Origin: Archilochus colubris | Lineage: Eukaryota; Chordata; Aves; Apodiformes; Trochilidae | Direction: 5' to 3' | Length of the DNA stretch: 64,000 bases | Assembly (NCBI GenBank): GCA_023079485.1 | Contig: CM041090.1 | Coordinates: 9,112,519 to 9,176,518, forward strand | Part shown: in pieces, positions 49,797 through 63,380 of the stretch | Layout: each line of letters opens with the position of its first letter | Position numbering within the stretch: position 1 is the first letter of the stretch | Position numbers and translations under genes: made by a program | Notes under the pieces: generated by a model | What the model was told of the DNA's origin: nothing | Databases searched by the model: none | What the model saw: only the letters and a program-made list of their open reading frames with translations

Positions 49797-52700
49797 TTGA
49801 CCACATTATGAAAGTTCCCTTTTGTTGGCTTTCATGTCTGGCCCACAATCTGGACTAATGCAGTCAAGCCAGTCATGATGTTGTATGAAATATACTGGCC
49901 TGAAGATTATGACTTGGCAACACAGGGAAACTGATGCATTCCCTGAGACTTTTACTGTAATATTCTGGGGATTAATTGATTGGGATTCAATCACCAATCA
50001 TGTATGACCACTCTGACCAGTATCAGTTCTAGAAGCTGATAAATTGCTTGTTCCCAGAACCTTGTAGAAAAACAAGGGCTAAGAAACAAGGTGTAGTCTC
50101 ATAATTCTTTTGTGTTCTATATTAGCTAGGGGAATGAGATTCTTATTTGCAAATAATTTAATTTCATAAGCAAATGGGCTTTTGGAGGATGGAAGTATCA
50201 AGAAAAACTTTGTATCTGGCTAGGTGCTTAGCAGGATTTTAAATACAATTGTTGCAACATCTTTTACCTAAGGATGTTGAGATTGCCACTTGAAGAATAA
50301 AGTATGGCAAATGGTGGCAAGTCTAAGGCCTTACAATAAAGACAGTGAAGGAGAAGGAGACATCTTTGAATTGTAACTTAATGGAAGCAGGCTAAATATG
50401 TTTTCTCTTTTTTCATCTACTGTATAAAAATTGATAACAGTATTGTGTATGCTGGATATTAGAAACCAATGCTCTGATTTACATTTTAGTTGGTGGGAGT
50501 TCACTGTGATTTAAGGTTGTTGGTAAAACAAGGTATCCCAAGCGTGGTGACTTTGAAACCTTTACAAGTGGCTCCACGTGCAGATGATATAAATTTTGCA
50601 GATATAAATCATACCTTCTGACAGATAGCTAGACAATATAGACAAGCTTGTCTGTAGCCTGAAGAAGACTTTAGCTGCTTGAAAGCCTGTTTGCTGTTAC
50701 AGAGCTGTAACATTTGTTCTAAGAAAATACTCTACTTTAAATTCAGGCCCTGACTCAGCTGGCATTTTTTCACCATGAAGGCAAGCAACATGACCACTGG
50801 CTGATCAGGAAGGCCCCAGGAAACCAAAAGGAAAGCACTTTGTACCCAATAGAACCTGGATGAAACAGATTCAGCACTTAGGGGGTCAGAAGAAGTCTCT
50901 TTCAGTGGCTAAGGATAAACAAAGCATGCCTGAATGAAAAACTTCCCTTGAATAGCAAAAGGTGAGCCATAACTCCAACTCCAGTTGTCAAGTTATACTC
51001 AATGGTACTGCAGAGTCCTTAGGCAGGGGCCTGCAGCTTTAGCTTCACACCAGCAGAACCATGCTGATTTAGGATGTGTAAAGGAATATTAAGAATGTCA
51101 GGCAGAGCATGTGAATAGAAAAAGACTCTAAATGTGGGTTTCATGTGCTTTTCACAAGACAAACCACAAGTTTCGACACAATTTCTTTCTCAGACTGCCT
51201 TTCAAGGCAGCAGTCATTCTGGTTACATCAAATTACTCATAAGTGAAGGCCCAGATGTATGTTTATCATCTTCATATAAAACCAGACTTCCTTGAAAATA
51301 AAAAGATAGTTTTGCAGTTAGATATTTTTTCTGACCAAGCATTGTTAGTAATGTTTCAAATGAGTTTTAAAGGAAAACCAGATAATAAAACAATGTACTC
51401 CAGGTTTTAATTGCACCACTTTTACTTTTGGAACATACATTTACAGCCTCTCATTCTCTTCAAACTACCATTTTATAGAGGCTTTTTAAACATAAGTGAG
51501 ATTTTTTTTGTATGGATCTCCTGATGCACTGGGATGCTCAGAGAGGGGAACTCACCCTATTGCAGACAATCATTGCTAAGGCCATGAAGTACTTTGAGGT
51601 TTGCAGCTCAGTTTTCTGGGCTAAGTACAAAGGTTTGCTCTTTCACAAGAGAAAATTAGAATACTTTTATGATTCACTCAGTATTTCTTTAATCATTAGC
51701 TTGTTATGCATCACCTCATTGATGTTGTAACTGGACTGACTTTAAGTCAATATGCTTTTATATTTTACTCACATCTCCAAAATGTTTCACTAGGAAGCAT
51801 GTGTTTTGTCATAATTCTTAAATTAAATGCATTAATCCACCTGAAATCATTACATTGTTATGATGTCTTTCAGCAATAGCACTGGAGAAGCTGATTTCAT
51901 GCTATTTCTAAAGTATTCAAAGGCCCAGCTAAATATATTTGCTTTGATGTAAGTGTAATGTGTGCAAGGAACCTGATCTGGACTATGGCCTGCTAACAAT
52001 CAATGGTTTAGACGTATCCAGTTTGCCTCAGGGATGATGATTCTTACATATGTACTGAGAAAACATTGCATTCAAAGTACTGAAACATGGATTCAAATCA
52101 TACAATGTTGTTTTAACAAAGATTATTTTTAAGCTTAAAACAAGACTCAAAACCCAGAGATTTTCCCTTTTTGTTCAACTTCCTAAAAGGAGTTCAAATC
52201 CAAATTTGCAGTATACATGGATGGAGGGGACATCTATGCTTAAAACTATGTGAAGTTGATGGCACCCATGTTGCTAATCTTCAGTAATATCAACTAACAC
52301 TTCAAAATAATCCAGCAAGCCGTAGAGAGGCAGGGTGTCACTTTTTTGACATATAGATTATATTCCCTGGCACTAGAGTTAAGGGAATGGTTATTTCATT
52401 CCTATGGATTTTAACTTGCTGGGAGATAAATAGAAAATTTCAGCATGCAGGAATACTAAATCTATTGGTGAACATAAATCTGATATCTTACAGCCATTAT
52501 ACTGTTACTGGTTTGAATAAAAGCTGTCTAGAATTCTTACACCCAGTGGATATCTGCCAAATAGTATTAATTGCAAAACTCAACCCATGTGGCTTCCAGG
52601 CTATTTTCATTTATGTTTTTAAAATATTCTGCAGCCATCTAGAGTAAAAGACCATGGTGCACATCTCCAGGATATGAGAAAAATAAATCACTTGGATGTA

Positions 52701-55700
52701 ATCATAGGTGAGTACAAGTCCTTCCTCTATACACTTTGTTCCTCTGCTCTTATATGCCAACCAAGAGCAACCATACTTTAGAAAGAGCCGACACTTCTGA
52801 ATGTAAGCTAGTAAAATTGTCAGACTTCTTCCAAAGTTATTCCAGCCATAAAGCTTTTCCTGGAGTGACATGTAGTTTTAAAACCCTTTAGTGAGATGTT
52901 AAAAATGCCTGATGGAAGGATTCCATACAAGCATTCCTAACAGAAAGGCAGTGCTGGAAGTGCAGGTGTACTCGGTACAGCTTCAGCTCCCCACTTTGCT
53001 GTGCCTTGGCAGAAGGATGTGGGATTTTCAGAAAATACCTTGCAGTAATATCAGGACCATGTGGGGTGACTGGTATCACTCGCTCTATTTAACTGTGTCA
53101 CTATTTCAACAGGAGCAAAATTAGCACAGTATCTGAGTAAAGAAGATCTGTGTAATCATTTACCCAAATGGCTGGGTTTTGTGTAAGGAGCATTTATAGT
53201 AAAAAAAAAAAAGGATTCAGAACTATAATGCTGAATTCTATGGTGATCAAGTCCTTTAGACTGAGGGTGCAGTCTGGTATTTTATTCTATGGAAGTTCAA
53301 GATATTTAGCCCAGAAGATATTTTTTGTCATTTATATCATAGGTGGCAATTGTTTATCATGTAACTATATGGATTAATTATTTTTACAGTTTTATTTGAT
53401 ATTTAGGTTCGATTCAGAGAAAAAAGGCAAATAAAATAATTTCTTGTACATGATATGATTTGCACTCAGAATTTGATGCAGCACATCTGTTGAGCTTGTA
53501 GTGATGGGAAAGAAAACTTAGAATCATCTGAAATCATTGGGGAATCATAGGCTATAAGAAAAAAAACTGAGGAGTATTGAATGAAGCATCACTCACCCAT
53601 TGGACTAAATATTTTTCCCTGTTTTTTCCTCTGTACCTACCTCTACTGAGGCTGATTTCCTGGTATTTCTGGGACACTAGAAGATGAAAACATCAGAAAC
53701 CTGTTCCCATTACAACATGAGCTGTTTTTCATTTCGATATGAGAGTGTAACCTGGAAAGAGCATCTCATTGCCTAAAGCAATATTTTGAGGCAAAGAAAT
53801 TCATGCAGAGAGAAGAGCTGTTATTTGTGATAAATGCAGACAAATATTTGCTGACAGCACATGAAAATGCAATGGAAGAGAGTAACTTTCATGGTGGTGA
53901 AGTACCAGTGGACATACTCTGCAGATACTCTGTTTCTTCACTGGATTTACTTGACAACCTCCTGCATATGTCTCCTGGAAGTAATTCTTGAGGCTATAGG
54001 GTGTGTGACTTTTCCACTAGTGTTTTTTATAATTCACCTTCCCATTTTGTATTGCTTAGATATTTCCATTTCTATTTCTGCAAAGTAGAAGTTAAGCTGA
54101 ATAGCTGAAGGCAAAAAGTCTCTTCCTCTCTGTATTTTTGTTAGTGATCTGCTAAATATACAATTAGATTTTTGGGATGATTACTTTTGTCCCAATCAAA
54201 TCTTAAGTGTGGTTTCTGCTTTGTTTCTTCCAGTCTGTGTGTCCAAGTACTGTGGAAATCATACACAAAGAACATTCTCATTGGTTACCTCAAAATTACC
54301 ACAAATATATATCCTGTTCTAATTGCAGGGAACCAGTTGTGATCTCAGATGTTTCATGTGGTAACTGATGGCAACAGGAACATTTAATGGCAACCACACT
54401 ATATTTATTTCAAGTCACTTCCCTAAATACAATGTGTGCTCTGTACAGATAAGTTTCGAAGCTAAATCCCAGCTACAAGTTCTTTTAGTATATAATTTAA
54501 ATGTATTTTCAGTAAAGACTATTTTTTGCCCTGTAAACAGAGAAGATGATGGTTTTCCTGTGTCACAATCTAACATTTTGTTTATGTTATGAAAATTATT
54601 TGAGAGTTTTTGGCTAATGCTGTAAAACCTAACAGAGAAGCAAAAGATGTTCTCCATGTTCAAGGAGCGTATAGGAGTCAAATTCCTCAGAGAAATTCAG
54701 ATCCTCCCTGAACTAATGCTCTTGGGTCTTAAAACATTTGGTATAAAATTTAGCTCAGTGTATAGGTGTTGGGGTTTTTTTTTTGTTTCTGTGAAATATT
54801 AGTATTTTGAATATGAGCAGTTATTCGCTTGTAAAATGAAAATGTTTCCTGGTCTTTGCCAAGTTTGGTCAATTGCTCTCCATTTTTGCCTCCCTTGGAA
54901 CACAGTACTAACAAAAAGTTTATGGATTAAATTAAAATCTAGTACCAAGCATTTTAATATTTTCCTCTAATTCATACAGAACATAAGAAATTTAAATTAA
55001 GGAATGGAATATGGCCCTTAAAGTAGGGAAAAAAAAAATTAAAAGTATGACTACCTCTCCTGATTAAATTTCAAATCACCTCCCTATAACATTTTCTATT
55101 TCCACCCAGGGTGATGGTTCCTTTTTTGTGTTCCCATCTTGCTGTCTAAAACTACTGCATTTTTTAGAGAGAGTAGTGAACTTGAGTCTTCCACCACGGA
55201 GCAGAGAATATCCACCTGCAAGCCCAGTTTGGTATTCTGAAAGGACAGAGTCTGGGAGGAACCCTTCAAATCTCAATGGAAAACACCTTGTTGTCAAATC
55301 AACATTACTGAAATATGCCAAAATTAAATAAACTGAGGGATGGCATTAGCAGGAATGTCAGCTTCACTAGGAGAATCTTGGGAAGGATTCAAATCCCTCA
55401 TATGTGTACAATTCTATAATCTGCATATTTCATTGGAAAGGAAAACACTACTCATCATTCCTCTCTTCTATGAAAATTTACTATTTTTATAAAAGCATAA
55501 CACTAAACACTATCAAAAAAGGTTACAAATACACATTGATGTATCTGACAGACAGCACAGGTTCAGTGTCCATTATCTGAATACAGTGTACCTATAAAAT
55601 ATAGTTGTTGAACATTCAGCCAAGGAATTTTATGACAGTCCTGGAAATAGACTAAACGTACCACAAAGACCTAATGTTTTTTGTTCACTCATAAAAGGAA

Positions 55701-57452
55701 TCTGAGCCAGTGTCAAAATGTTCAGAACACTTAGAATAAAATATGTACCAACTATATTTTTATGGCAGAACTTCTTCAGATTCCAGTGGGATGAAAATTT
55801 CCTGCAATGCCTAAATACAATCTACAGGTAGCATCCTGACACCTGCTCCAAACTAAACCAAAAAGCTAAAAACTGCAGCTCCAGCCATGGGCAAAACAAG
55901 GCATGAAGAATATTGTGTCTGTTCCTAACAAACCTGGAGCAGTAGTTTATGAACACAGAATTACTGTCTCTAGATTAGCTTCCAGGCAGTGTACTGTGGT
56001 TAGGAGATGTATTTTCAAAAACTAACCACCAGATCTTTATTTGTTCCTACTGATAAAGATATTGATTGATGCTACTGTATAAAATGTAGTCCTGCTTGTC
56101 TCTCTCTGTCCTGTTATGCTCTGCTTGGATATTGGTTTATATTTATTTGGGGAAAAGAGTGCTTGATGCTGATTCATCCAAACCATTGCTGTCAGCACCC
56201 TAGAGTTCACTGGAGGTCTTTCATCTATATCTTAATGTATCTCTAGATATCATTCGGCTGTACCTCTTTACTTCTTTTTACCATTTTATGAAGACTACAA
56301 AGAATGGAGTGAAATATTGCTGGTGCAGACACCACTGAGCTTAGGAGGTGCAAAGAACCTGCTATGAAAAGCTGAATTTTACTTCCCATTAACTGGCTCA
56401 GAGGAAGGGGGGCATGTGTGAAGCATTCAGCACATCCCAGGACTGAGCCCTCACTTCTCTTTAACCTTTCACTTTCCTCCTAACATCATTTCAGGAGATG
56501 ATGAAAACAAGCTGAAAGACAGAGTCTAATAATCACAAAGTTACGTGGAATTTCCTCTTGGACAACCACAAGGTTATACTATCCAGTGACCTAGATGTAT
56601 TTATGGAATACAGGAAACCTTTACCTCCTTTCCTTTAGGCTTTGAAAATAAACAGTCTTACATAAAAAAACACAACTGCCACAGTGTCTCACACCATTTT
56701 AAGTCTTCTTGCCTAGCAGTGCCTGCAGCCAAGTATGTTAGAGATGAGGAAGGGAGCCTTCTGTTTCCTGTACTGCACCTCTTTAGGCACTGTCACCTAT
56801 AGAGCACAGAAGGGCTCTGTATGAATAAAGTGTTGTTTGAGTGCTGAATTGTGAGACTTCTAGCAGTATACACTGGTTGATTTATCATCTCACAGATTTG
56901 TTTAAAAGAAGAACTCTACAAACCACCCACAACTTTTCAATAACAAGCTCATGCATTTCTTTAAACAGAAATGAAATGTATCTGAGCTAATTCTGGCACA
57001 GGTCAGAAATTACCAAGCAAGACATATGAAGTATCCAATTCTTCTGACAGAAAAAAAAGGGGGCTCTCTAAGTCTTATTTTTTCTGGGAGTGAAATGTTG
57101 AGAAGTAGCTGCTTATTCCAATTGTTTAAGCCCTATCCAGGAGATTGTCCAGGAGACTGGAGGTTAAGGGAGCATATTAGGACTATTTGCCAACACCAGT
57201 GGATGGGATCTAAAACATGTCTAAGGTTGTCTGTGTCCATTAGGAAACAGGTGACAATTATACCTGTATTTTAATGGGCTGCCAAGCAATTGAAATGACA
57301 ACAATGCTAATTACTTTGCCACCAAATAGACTTCTGCTTAAAATGTGCAGGGAGCAGTCCATTTACAGCCCCTAGAAAACCTCCAGTGCAGGACCTTACA
57401 ACACCTGGGAGGCAACCTCTCCTCAAGCTAAGTGAAAAATGGCAGTGATGAA
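49797..57452. other. Non-coding stretch, nothing recognised
   Basis: About 7.7 kb of AT-rich unique DNA with only short homopolymers (A run at about 53200, T run at about 54775). The longest frames are 88 codons or less (54415-54681, 52387-52647 and 52611-52871). A B-box-like GGTTCGATTC at 53407-53416 lacks any tRNA fold. Confidence 0.55.
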
Positions 57453-57511
57453 CTTTTCTTTCTCTCTCTCCTTTCTCTCCTTCTCTGTCTCTCTCTCTCT
57501 CTCTCTTTCTT
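57453..57511. repeat. (CT)n polypyrimidine microsatellite
   Basis: About 58 bases of almost pure pyrimidine. It begins with interrupted CTTT/CTCC words and ends in a regular (CT)n run of about ten units. A single G (57487) breaks it. Confidence 0.9.
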
Positions 57512-58661
57512 AATGTTAAAAGAAAACAATGTCCTCATGGCTCAGGGACAAAAAATGAAAACCACAGCCTAAATTCAAGCTGCACTTTTAGCACCACCCT
57601 GACCAGTATGTGGTTCTTTCAAAACCTTTAACTCACAGAAGGCCGCATAATCCTGGGTAGGATTTAGCTTTCAAGAGGTAGCAGTTGGTTTTAATATTGG
57701 GAATGATTTTAGAAAGCAAGAATTTCTGACATTTATTGAAAATTATATTGACTTTTCCAAAAACAAACACCATCACTTGGTATTCTTAAGCCAAAACTGT
57801 AAACCTGAAACATCATGTCAGACCTGAGGATGATGGATGGTGTGCCTTCAACCACTAGAGCAACGTGGAAGCCACAGCTACATTACCTATTTCTTTCCAA
57901 AACAAGGCAGGAAGGTGGCAGCAGCAGGATTGCTTTACTGGTTTTCCTAGGGGCATTCTCTCTTTACCATTAGACTGACCTTTCAGCTGGTGACTGCCAC
58001 CAGCTGACACGCAGATCAAGCTGTGAATCACAGAGTTTCAATCCAGATCTGAAAGAAAACCCACCTAGAATTTGAACAGGGATAGATTCACTGTTTCTCA
58101 ATGACCTTTCCTAAAGAGCTATATGCTCTTTTCCTTATGCATCTTTTTACTAAGTATTTTAATTGGGGGAGCACACATAAAGATATATCCATATCCCAAT
58201 TTACAACAAATTTTTATGTAATACACAACAAATGTAGATTACCAGAATTGTAAAGGAAAGGAGTGAGGTGAAGGGTAAGAATACACTCAGAGTATAAATC
58301 ATGTTTCAGTAGCATTCTGCCCATTTGTGCTGCTGTGTTCCTCATCTTTTCCTAGGACTTTGTGCAAAACAAAGTTCATAATACTATTCATACTTTGACC
58401 ACAAGTTAAACAAACACTAACACAGACAGAATCAGGAAAAAAAAACCCCATCATTTTATGCTTTGCCACTCTGAAGACATTGTAAAACACTGTTTAAGGT
58501 CATCATGCTAAAGACAATTACAGATTATGTTGGAAAAGTCACAGTACCACTGTAGCATTGCTATATGCATGCATGCAGTGTCAAATGTAACAGGGACAGT
58601 GGCTGATACCTTGGAAAACAAGTATTATAAGGAAGAACAGAGGAGGGAAATAAACAGTAAG
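57512..58661. other. Non-coding stretch, nothing recognised
   Basis: AT-rich unique DNA; longest frames about 60 codons. A tiny (ATGC)n run lies at about 58565-58576. Confidence 0.55.
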
Positions 58662-58928
58662 TTCAGAGGACACAGTCTTAAGTTGTGCCAGGGGAGGTTT
58701 AGGTTAGATATTAGAAAGAATTTCTTCACGGAGAGGGTGATTAGGCTATGGAATGGACTGCCCGGTGAGGTGGTAGATTCTCTGTCCCTGGAGACATTTA
58801 AAAAAAGACTGGATGTGGCACTCAGTGCCATGGTCTAGCAACTGCAGCAGTAGTGGTTCAAGGGTTGGACTTGATGATCTCTGAGGTCCCTTCCAACCCG
58901 GCTAATTCTATGATTCTATGATTCTATG
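58662..58928 (+). mobile_element. Young CR1 LINE 3'-end copy
   Basis: A 5'-truncated copy beginning at AGAGGACACAGTCTTAAGTT. It keeps the last ORF2 residues in frame ([42 protein letters not shown] and stop), with seven A in the run at the end of ORF2. The 3' UTR has an expanded GCAGCAGTAGTGGTTCAAGG variant, shared in part with the 9259 copy, and three ATTCTATG units. The 103-codon frame starting at 58527 adds flanking DNA to the CR1 end and is not a gene. Confidence 0.95.
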
Positions 58929-61566
58929 CCAGGAGTACTGTGTAGTACAAGTGTGTTCTGACTGTACTACCCATCTCAAATACTGTATAGTTTGTCATGT
59001 CCTGATGTTTCTACACTTACAGTCTCTAAATCCCAGAGCTGAATGTAAAAGAAGTTTTGTGTTTTCTGTGTGTAAAAATGAATGAAATGAACTGAAACCA
59101 TGTGGCTGATCTAATCAGTATGTTATTGAAACGTGTTCTGGTTTTTCTTCCCTCATGGTTAGAGAGGTGTCCTTTCAGCTGAATCTCTCTCCTTCAACCA
59201 GATGTTCAAACTTAACTCTTGGAAAGCAAACCTGCTGAAGGGTATGGGAGAACATTAAAAACATACATCACTTTTCAGTGTGTCATCATTCTCCCTTTGA
59301 TGGTATAGATTTGTGGATATCTGTGTGAACTCATTAAACTCCCATCTTCCCACTTTAGTGAAATCCTCATTTAACTGAAATCCTCAGAATAAATCATACC
59401 TCAGTTTTTTAGTGTTTGTCCAAATTTCATTGCATATTTTAAAAACTTACAGTCATTCTTGGGCACATGCACAGTACATTCTTAGTAATATAAGGCTAGT
59501 CAGGTCTGTTTCTTACTGCACTTTTTTCAAGGGAAGTGGTAACTTCGTATCTATCTCACTTTTGAGCTGCACAAACAATGTGAAGTAACACAATTTTTTT
59601 AGTATGTTTTTTAATTTAAATATCTCAATTTTTTTCAGCAAAATCAAAGTGAAGTAGAAGACTAAAATTGTCACTGCTCAATGTATAAAATGTTAGTGCA
59701 GTAAGCCTAGCATGCAGATAGCCACACTTACTGCTTATATATAGAAGCATCTGCATTGAAGTCAGAAAAGGACACTCTCAGATGCCTATAACCTGTAGCA
59801 TTTACAATGCTTTTATCCAGTACAATTTTTTTACTACCCAAATCTATTAAGAGACTGAGACTCTCCACATTGCTAGAATTAACTTGATGGTCATCAGGGC
59901 ATTTTCAAATTAAATTTATCTCTCTCATCTTTAGGAGGTTGAAAACTTCTCCTTTTCTTCTGTGTACCCCTGGCAGAGTCATTTCCACTGACTGAAATAG
60001 TCTGCAGTCCCAGGTTCACACCAAGAGAAACTGTTTTGCAAGGATTTGAAATGGAGAACCAAGCTTGGCCCAACAAAGCACTGACTACTTGAAGTCAATT
60101 TAGTACTTTATCAGAGTTACACTTTCAAAATGCCTCTTCAGCTAGAATTTTCTACTGCTTCCTCACACATACCTGAGGCACTGGGTTGGGTTCAGCCTCA
60201 GAAATATGCAAGTAATAAGTAGTAGGGTTAACAGACCTTTTTTATTTTACATCCATAAAGTAATTTTTCTGGTTTATGATAAATGCAAACTTAATAATTT
60301 TGATTAATCTGAGCATCAAGAAGTGTGTTCTGCCCTGCAGAATATTCCATTTCCTGTAGCTAAAATATATAGAATGTGGGTAATAAGAAAACTTGTTTCT
60401 GTTCCATTTTGTAATAACCCAGGCCTGTCTGTGGAGTAAGTAGAAATGGACTCTGGACTCAAAAGGTGCTCCACTCAGTTTAGGTTTTTGTTGGGTTTTT
60501 TTACAGCATTGCTTTGAAGGTGTTTAAATTAATTTAGAAATGAAATAAATACAGAGTAAAGGAGGACTTCAATATCAAAAGAAAATATAACTTTGAGCAA
60601 GCATGGTAAGGATGGTAAGTCTGAAATCAGTGGGACTGGTGCCATTGGAATGGATGTAGCTCTTACTCTGTAGGAGGGAATGTCTTCAGCAATAGCAAAG
60701 TAGTAGTGTTTTATAGATACAAAGTAAAAATTTTTGAAAGCAACTATGAAAGGAAATATCAATTGGATATAATTGAAATGTCTTCCATGTATCGTAAAAG
60801 TCATAAAATGTGCTGTTTCCAGCAGAATGCTGAAGTAGAGTTGGCCAGGACATTGTGCAGAAACTTAAAGGTTGCTCTGTGAAGCCTCCAATCCTTTCCC
60901 TTTCCTTCTGCCTGAGGAACAGCAGCAAAGTTCACAACAATAGATCCTTTCTGTCTGCAGATCCCACCTCCCCAAATACAGAAGTTGATCACTACTTATG
61001 GACTCTACAAGAGCTCCAGGTTTGGCCTATCTTGGACTGCTGTACTTTGACTACTCCTGAGGCAAGAAGAAAGGATGCCAATTAGTTCCAGCAGTTACTG
61101 TCCTTTCCACATTATAGTCCTAAGTAGTGACATAGAAACTTGACAGAGCCCACATATCATTAAAATTTTTTACCATTTCCGTGCTATACTAACTTTGGAC
61201 TGTGATGTGGCCCCATATTACCCTAAGAAACAACAACCATTGACTGGTTTGAGTCTTAAAAGCCCTGAATTAATGCTGCTATCCCCACTCAAGGAATGTG
61301 AAAACTCAGGTCCTTCTGAAGACCAGTTAGCATCTTTGTCACCAACCAAAACTGTCACTGGAATGGATTTAAAGTGAAATTTGACTTGAAAATGATAAAT
61401 TCTTTGATGAAGGCATGGAATTAATCAATAGAATTGGCTATCAAACAAATACATGCTTTTTAAACCTTGTACAACCTAACTCAGTCTGTCAAGAATGTAA
61501 ATGTATTGTGCAGGTCTGACCAAATTGATAAAAATCATTGCAACAGTGATGCAGCATGGATTGACA
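58929..61566. other. Non-coding stretch, nothing recognised
   Basis: AT-rich unique DNA. The longest frame is 91 codons (60529-60804, minus). A partial match to the inner arm of the palindromic relic (AAATCAGTGGGACT at about 60625) is too short to annotate. Confidence 0.5.
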
Positions 61567-62206
61567 GGAAGCTGAACATGAGCCAGCAGTGTGCCCAGGT
61601 GGCCAATGGCATCCTGGCCTGTATCAAAAACAGCGTCACCAGCAGGTCCAGGGAGGTGATTCTTCCCCTGTACTCAGCGCTGGTGAGGCCACACCTCGAG
61701 TACTGTGTCCAGTTCTGGGCCCCTCAGTTTAAGAAGGATGTAGAGGTCCTGGAACAGGTCCAAAGGAGGGCAACCAGGCTGGTGAAGGGACTCGAGCACA
61801 GGCCCTATGAGGAGAGGCTGAGAGAGCTGGGGCTGTTCAGCCTGAAGAAGAGGAGGCTCAGGGGAGACCTCATTGCTGTCTACAACTACCTGAAAGGAGG
61901 CTGTAGCGAGGTGGGAACTGGACTCTTTTCACAGACGACCTTCAACAAGACAAGAGGACACAGTCTTAAGTTGTGCCAGGGGAGGTTTAGGTTAGATATT
62001 AGAAAGAATTTCTTCACGGAGAGGGTGATTAGGCTATGGAATGGACTGCCCGGGGAGGTGGTAGATTCTCCGTCCCTGGAGACATTTAAAAAAAGACTGG
62101 ATGTGGCACTCAGTGCCATGGTCTAGCAACTGCTCCGGTGGGTCAAGGGTTGGACTAGATGATCTCTGAGGTCCCTTCCAACCCGGCTAATTCTATGATT
62201 CTATGA
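61567..62206 (+). mobile_element. Best-preserved CR1 LINE copy: intact ORF2 C-terminal region plus 3' UTR
   Basis: About 640 bp. The C-terminal ~186 residues of CR1 ORF2, beyond the reverse-transcriptase catalytic domain, are open without a stop from LNMSQQCAQ through [50 protein letters not shown] and [16 protein letters not shown] to DVALSAMV and a stop at 62124-62126. [10 protein letters not shown] lacks three residues compared with the copy at 38052 ([13 protein letters not shown]), an in-frame 9-bp loss or subfamily difference. The 3' UTR and two tail units (ATTCTATGATTCTATGA) are clean. Endonuclease and catalytic RT regions are absent, so it cannot move on its own. The frame opens upstream at 61467 in flanking DNA by chance. 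Confidence 0.96.
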
Positions 62207-63205
62207 ACACTTCCTTTTCTAGATAACCTAAAGTTTGAAACCAGTCAAATCTACTTATATATTTTTCCACAAAAAACAGACTGCATGTTGTGCCTTCGTT
62301 CTCCAGCTCTAATAACCTGAACTTCAAAAATTATTATTCTAGATCACGGAATATGAGGAAAAAAATCTTAGACCTTAGATTTTATTTTGATTTTCTGTCA
62401 CCCAGAAGGACCAGAAACTGGTCTTCCTATTAACACAGAACACATGACTCAGAAATACCTTTTCAGTCTTAATCATATATGGGAAAAAGTAATTTCATTT
62501 ACTGTTTCACAATTGAACGAAGACAGAAAATTTGGCTAAAAGTAGCTGACATTATCATCTTGCTTTTTAAAAGAAATAAAAATATGAACCAAAGACTGAA
62601 CTTAACGTACTCATCATTGAAGAGGTAGAACTGAGAGATACCAGCCTAAGATATCCCATGCATTTCTCTTTAACCTTTGGAACCCAAAACATTTTTCCAA
62701 AATGTAACCACACAATATTCATAAAATTATATAAAGAAAACCCTAACTCCAATTTCCCTGTTGGAATTATGTGCAATTTCAGACCTTTACAGTATATAGA
62801 CCACTCTAAATACCCAGCAAGTCAGGCAGAAGCAGCATTGTACAAGTTTGACATGATTTGCCTTGTGCCACTGACACCTCCCAGCCCCAGCCAAAGGCAG
62901 CAGGCATTCCATCTGCTCAGTCCTCAGCAGATTGATTAGGAGGAACCACAGCACAAGAACTAATGAAACTGAGGAAAATATTTGTACAAAATGGTCTTAT
63001 CCATAGAATGGGCAGATCTGGGTCACTGCTGAGATCAGTGACTCATCTGGATTTCTAGTTTGCTGTGAAATACTTTTGGATAAAAATTCATACTCAGAAA
63101 AGGGATGATAGATTAGTATTAGTAAATATGAATGAGGAAATCAGGACATAGTTGAGAAATTTGCTGGCTAGTAACAAATTGAAAGAAAGGAAAGACAGAG
63201 GTCAT
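62207..63205. other. Non-coding stretch, nothing recognised
   Basis: AT-rich unique DNA; longest frame 93 codons (62658-62939, +) without a recognisable domain. Confidence 0.5.
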
Positions 63206-63240
63206 GGGTTTGGTTTGGTTTGGATTTTTTTTCTTTTCTT
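63206..63240. repeat. (GGTTT)n tract passing into T-rich run
   Basis: GGTTT repeated three to four times, then T8 and TTTTC words. Confidence 0.85.
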
Positions 63241-63380
63241 AGTGAATAAAAAAACCCCCACAGCTATTTGTCTAATATTATGAAAAAGCAATTCTGTGAT
63301 TGTCATGCAGCTGTTGCATTACCCTCACACATTCTCAAGAATATCAGATTCCATTTGTGTTCTACATCTTTCACAGAGAG

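Noticed and set aside
53407..53416. GGTTCGATTC, a perfect-looking tRNA B box
   Set aside because: No A box, cloverleaf stems or SINE-like flanks at the right spacing.
60618..60655. Partial match to the inner arm of the palindromic relic at 7113
   Set aside because: Too short and without the second arm or the GATCAGGCC ends.
61886..62119. Antisense frame of 77 codons inside CR1, with similar ones at 35296-35538, 58625-58831 and 47202-47402
   Set aside because: These are reverse-strand shadows of the same CR1 ORF2 segment.
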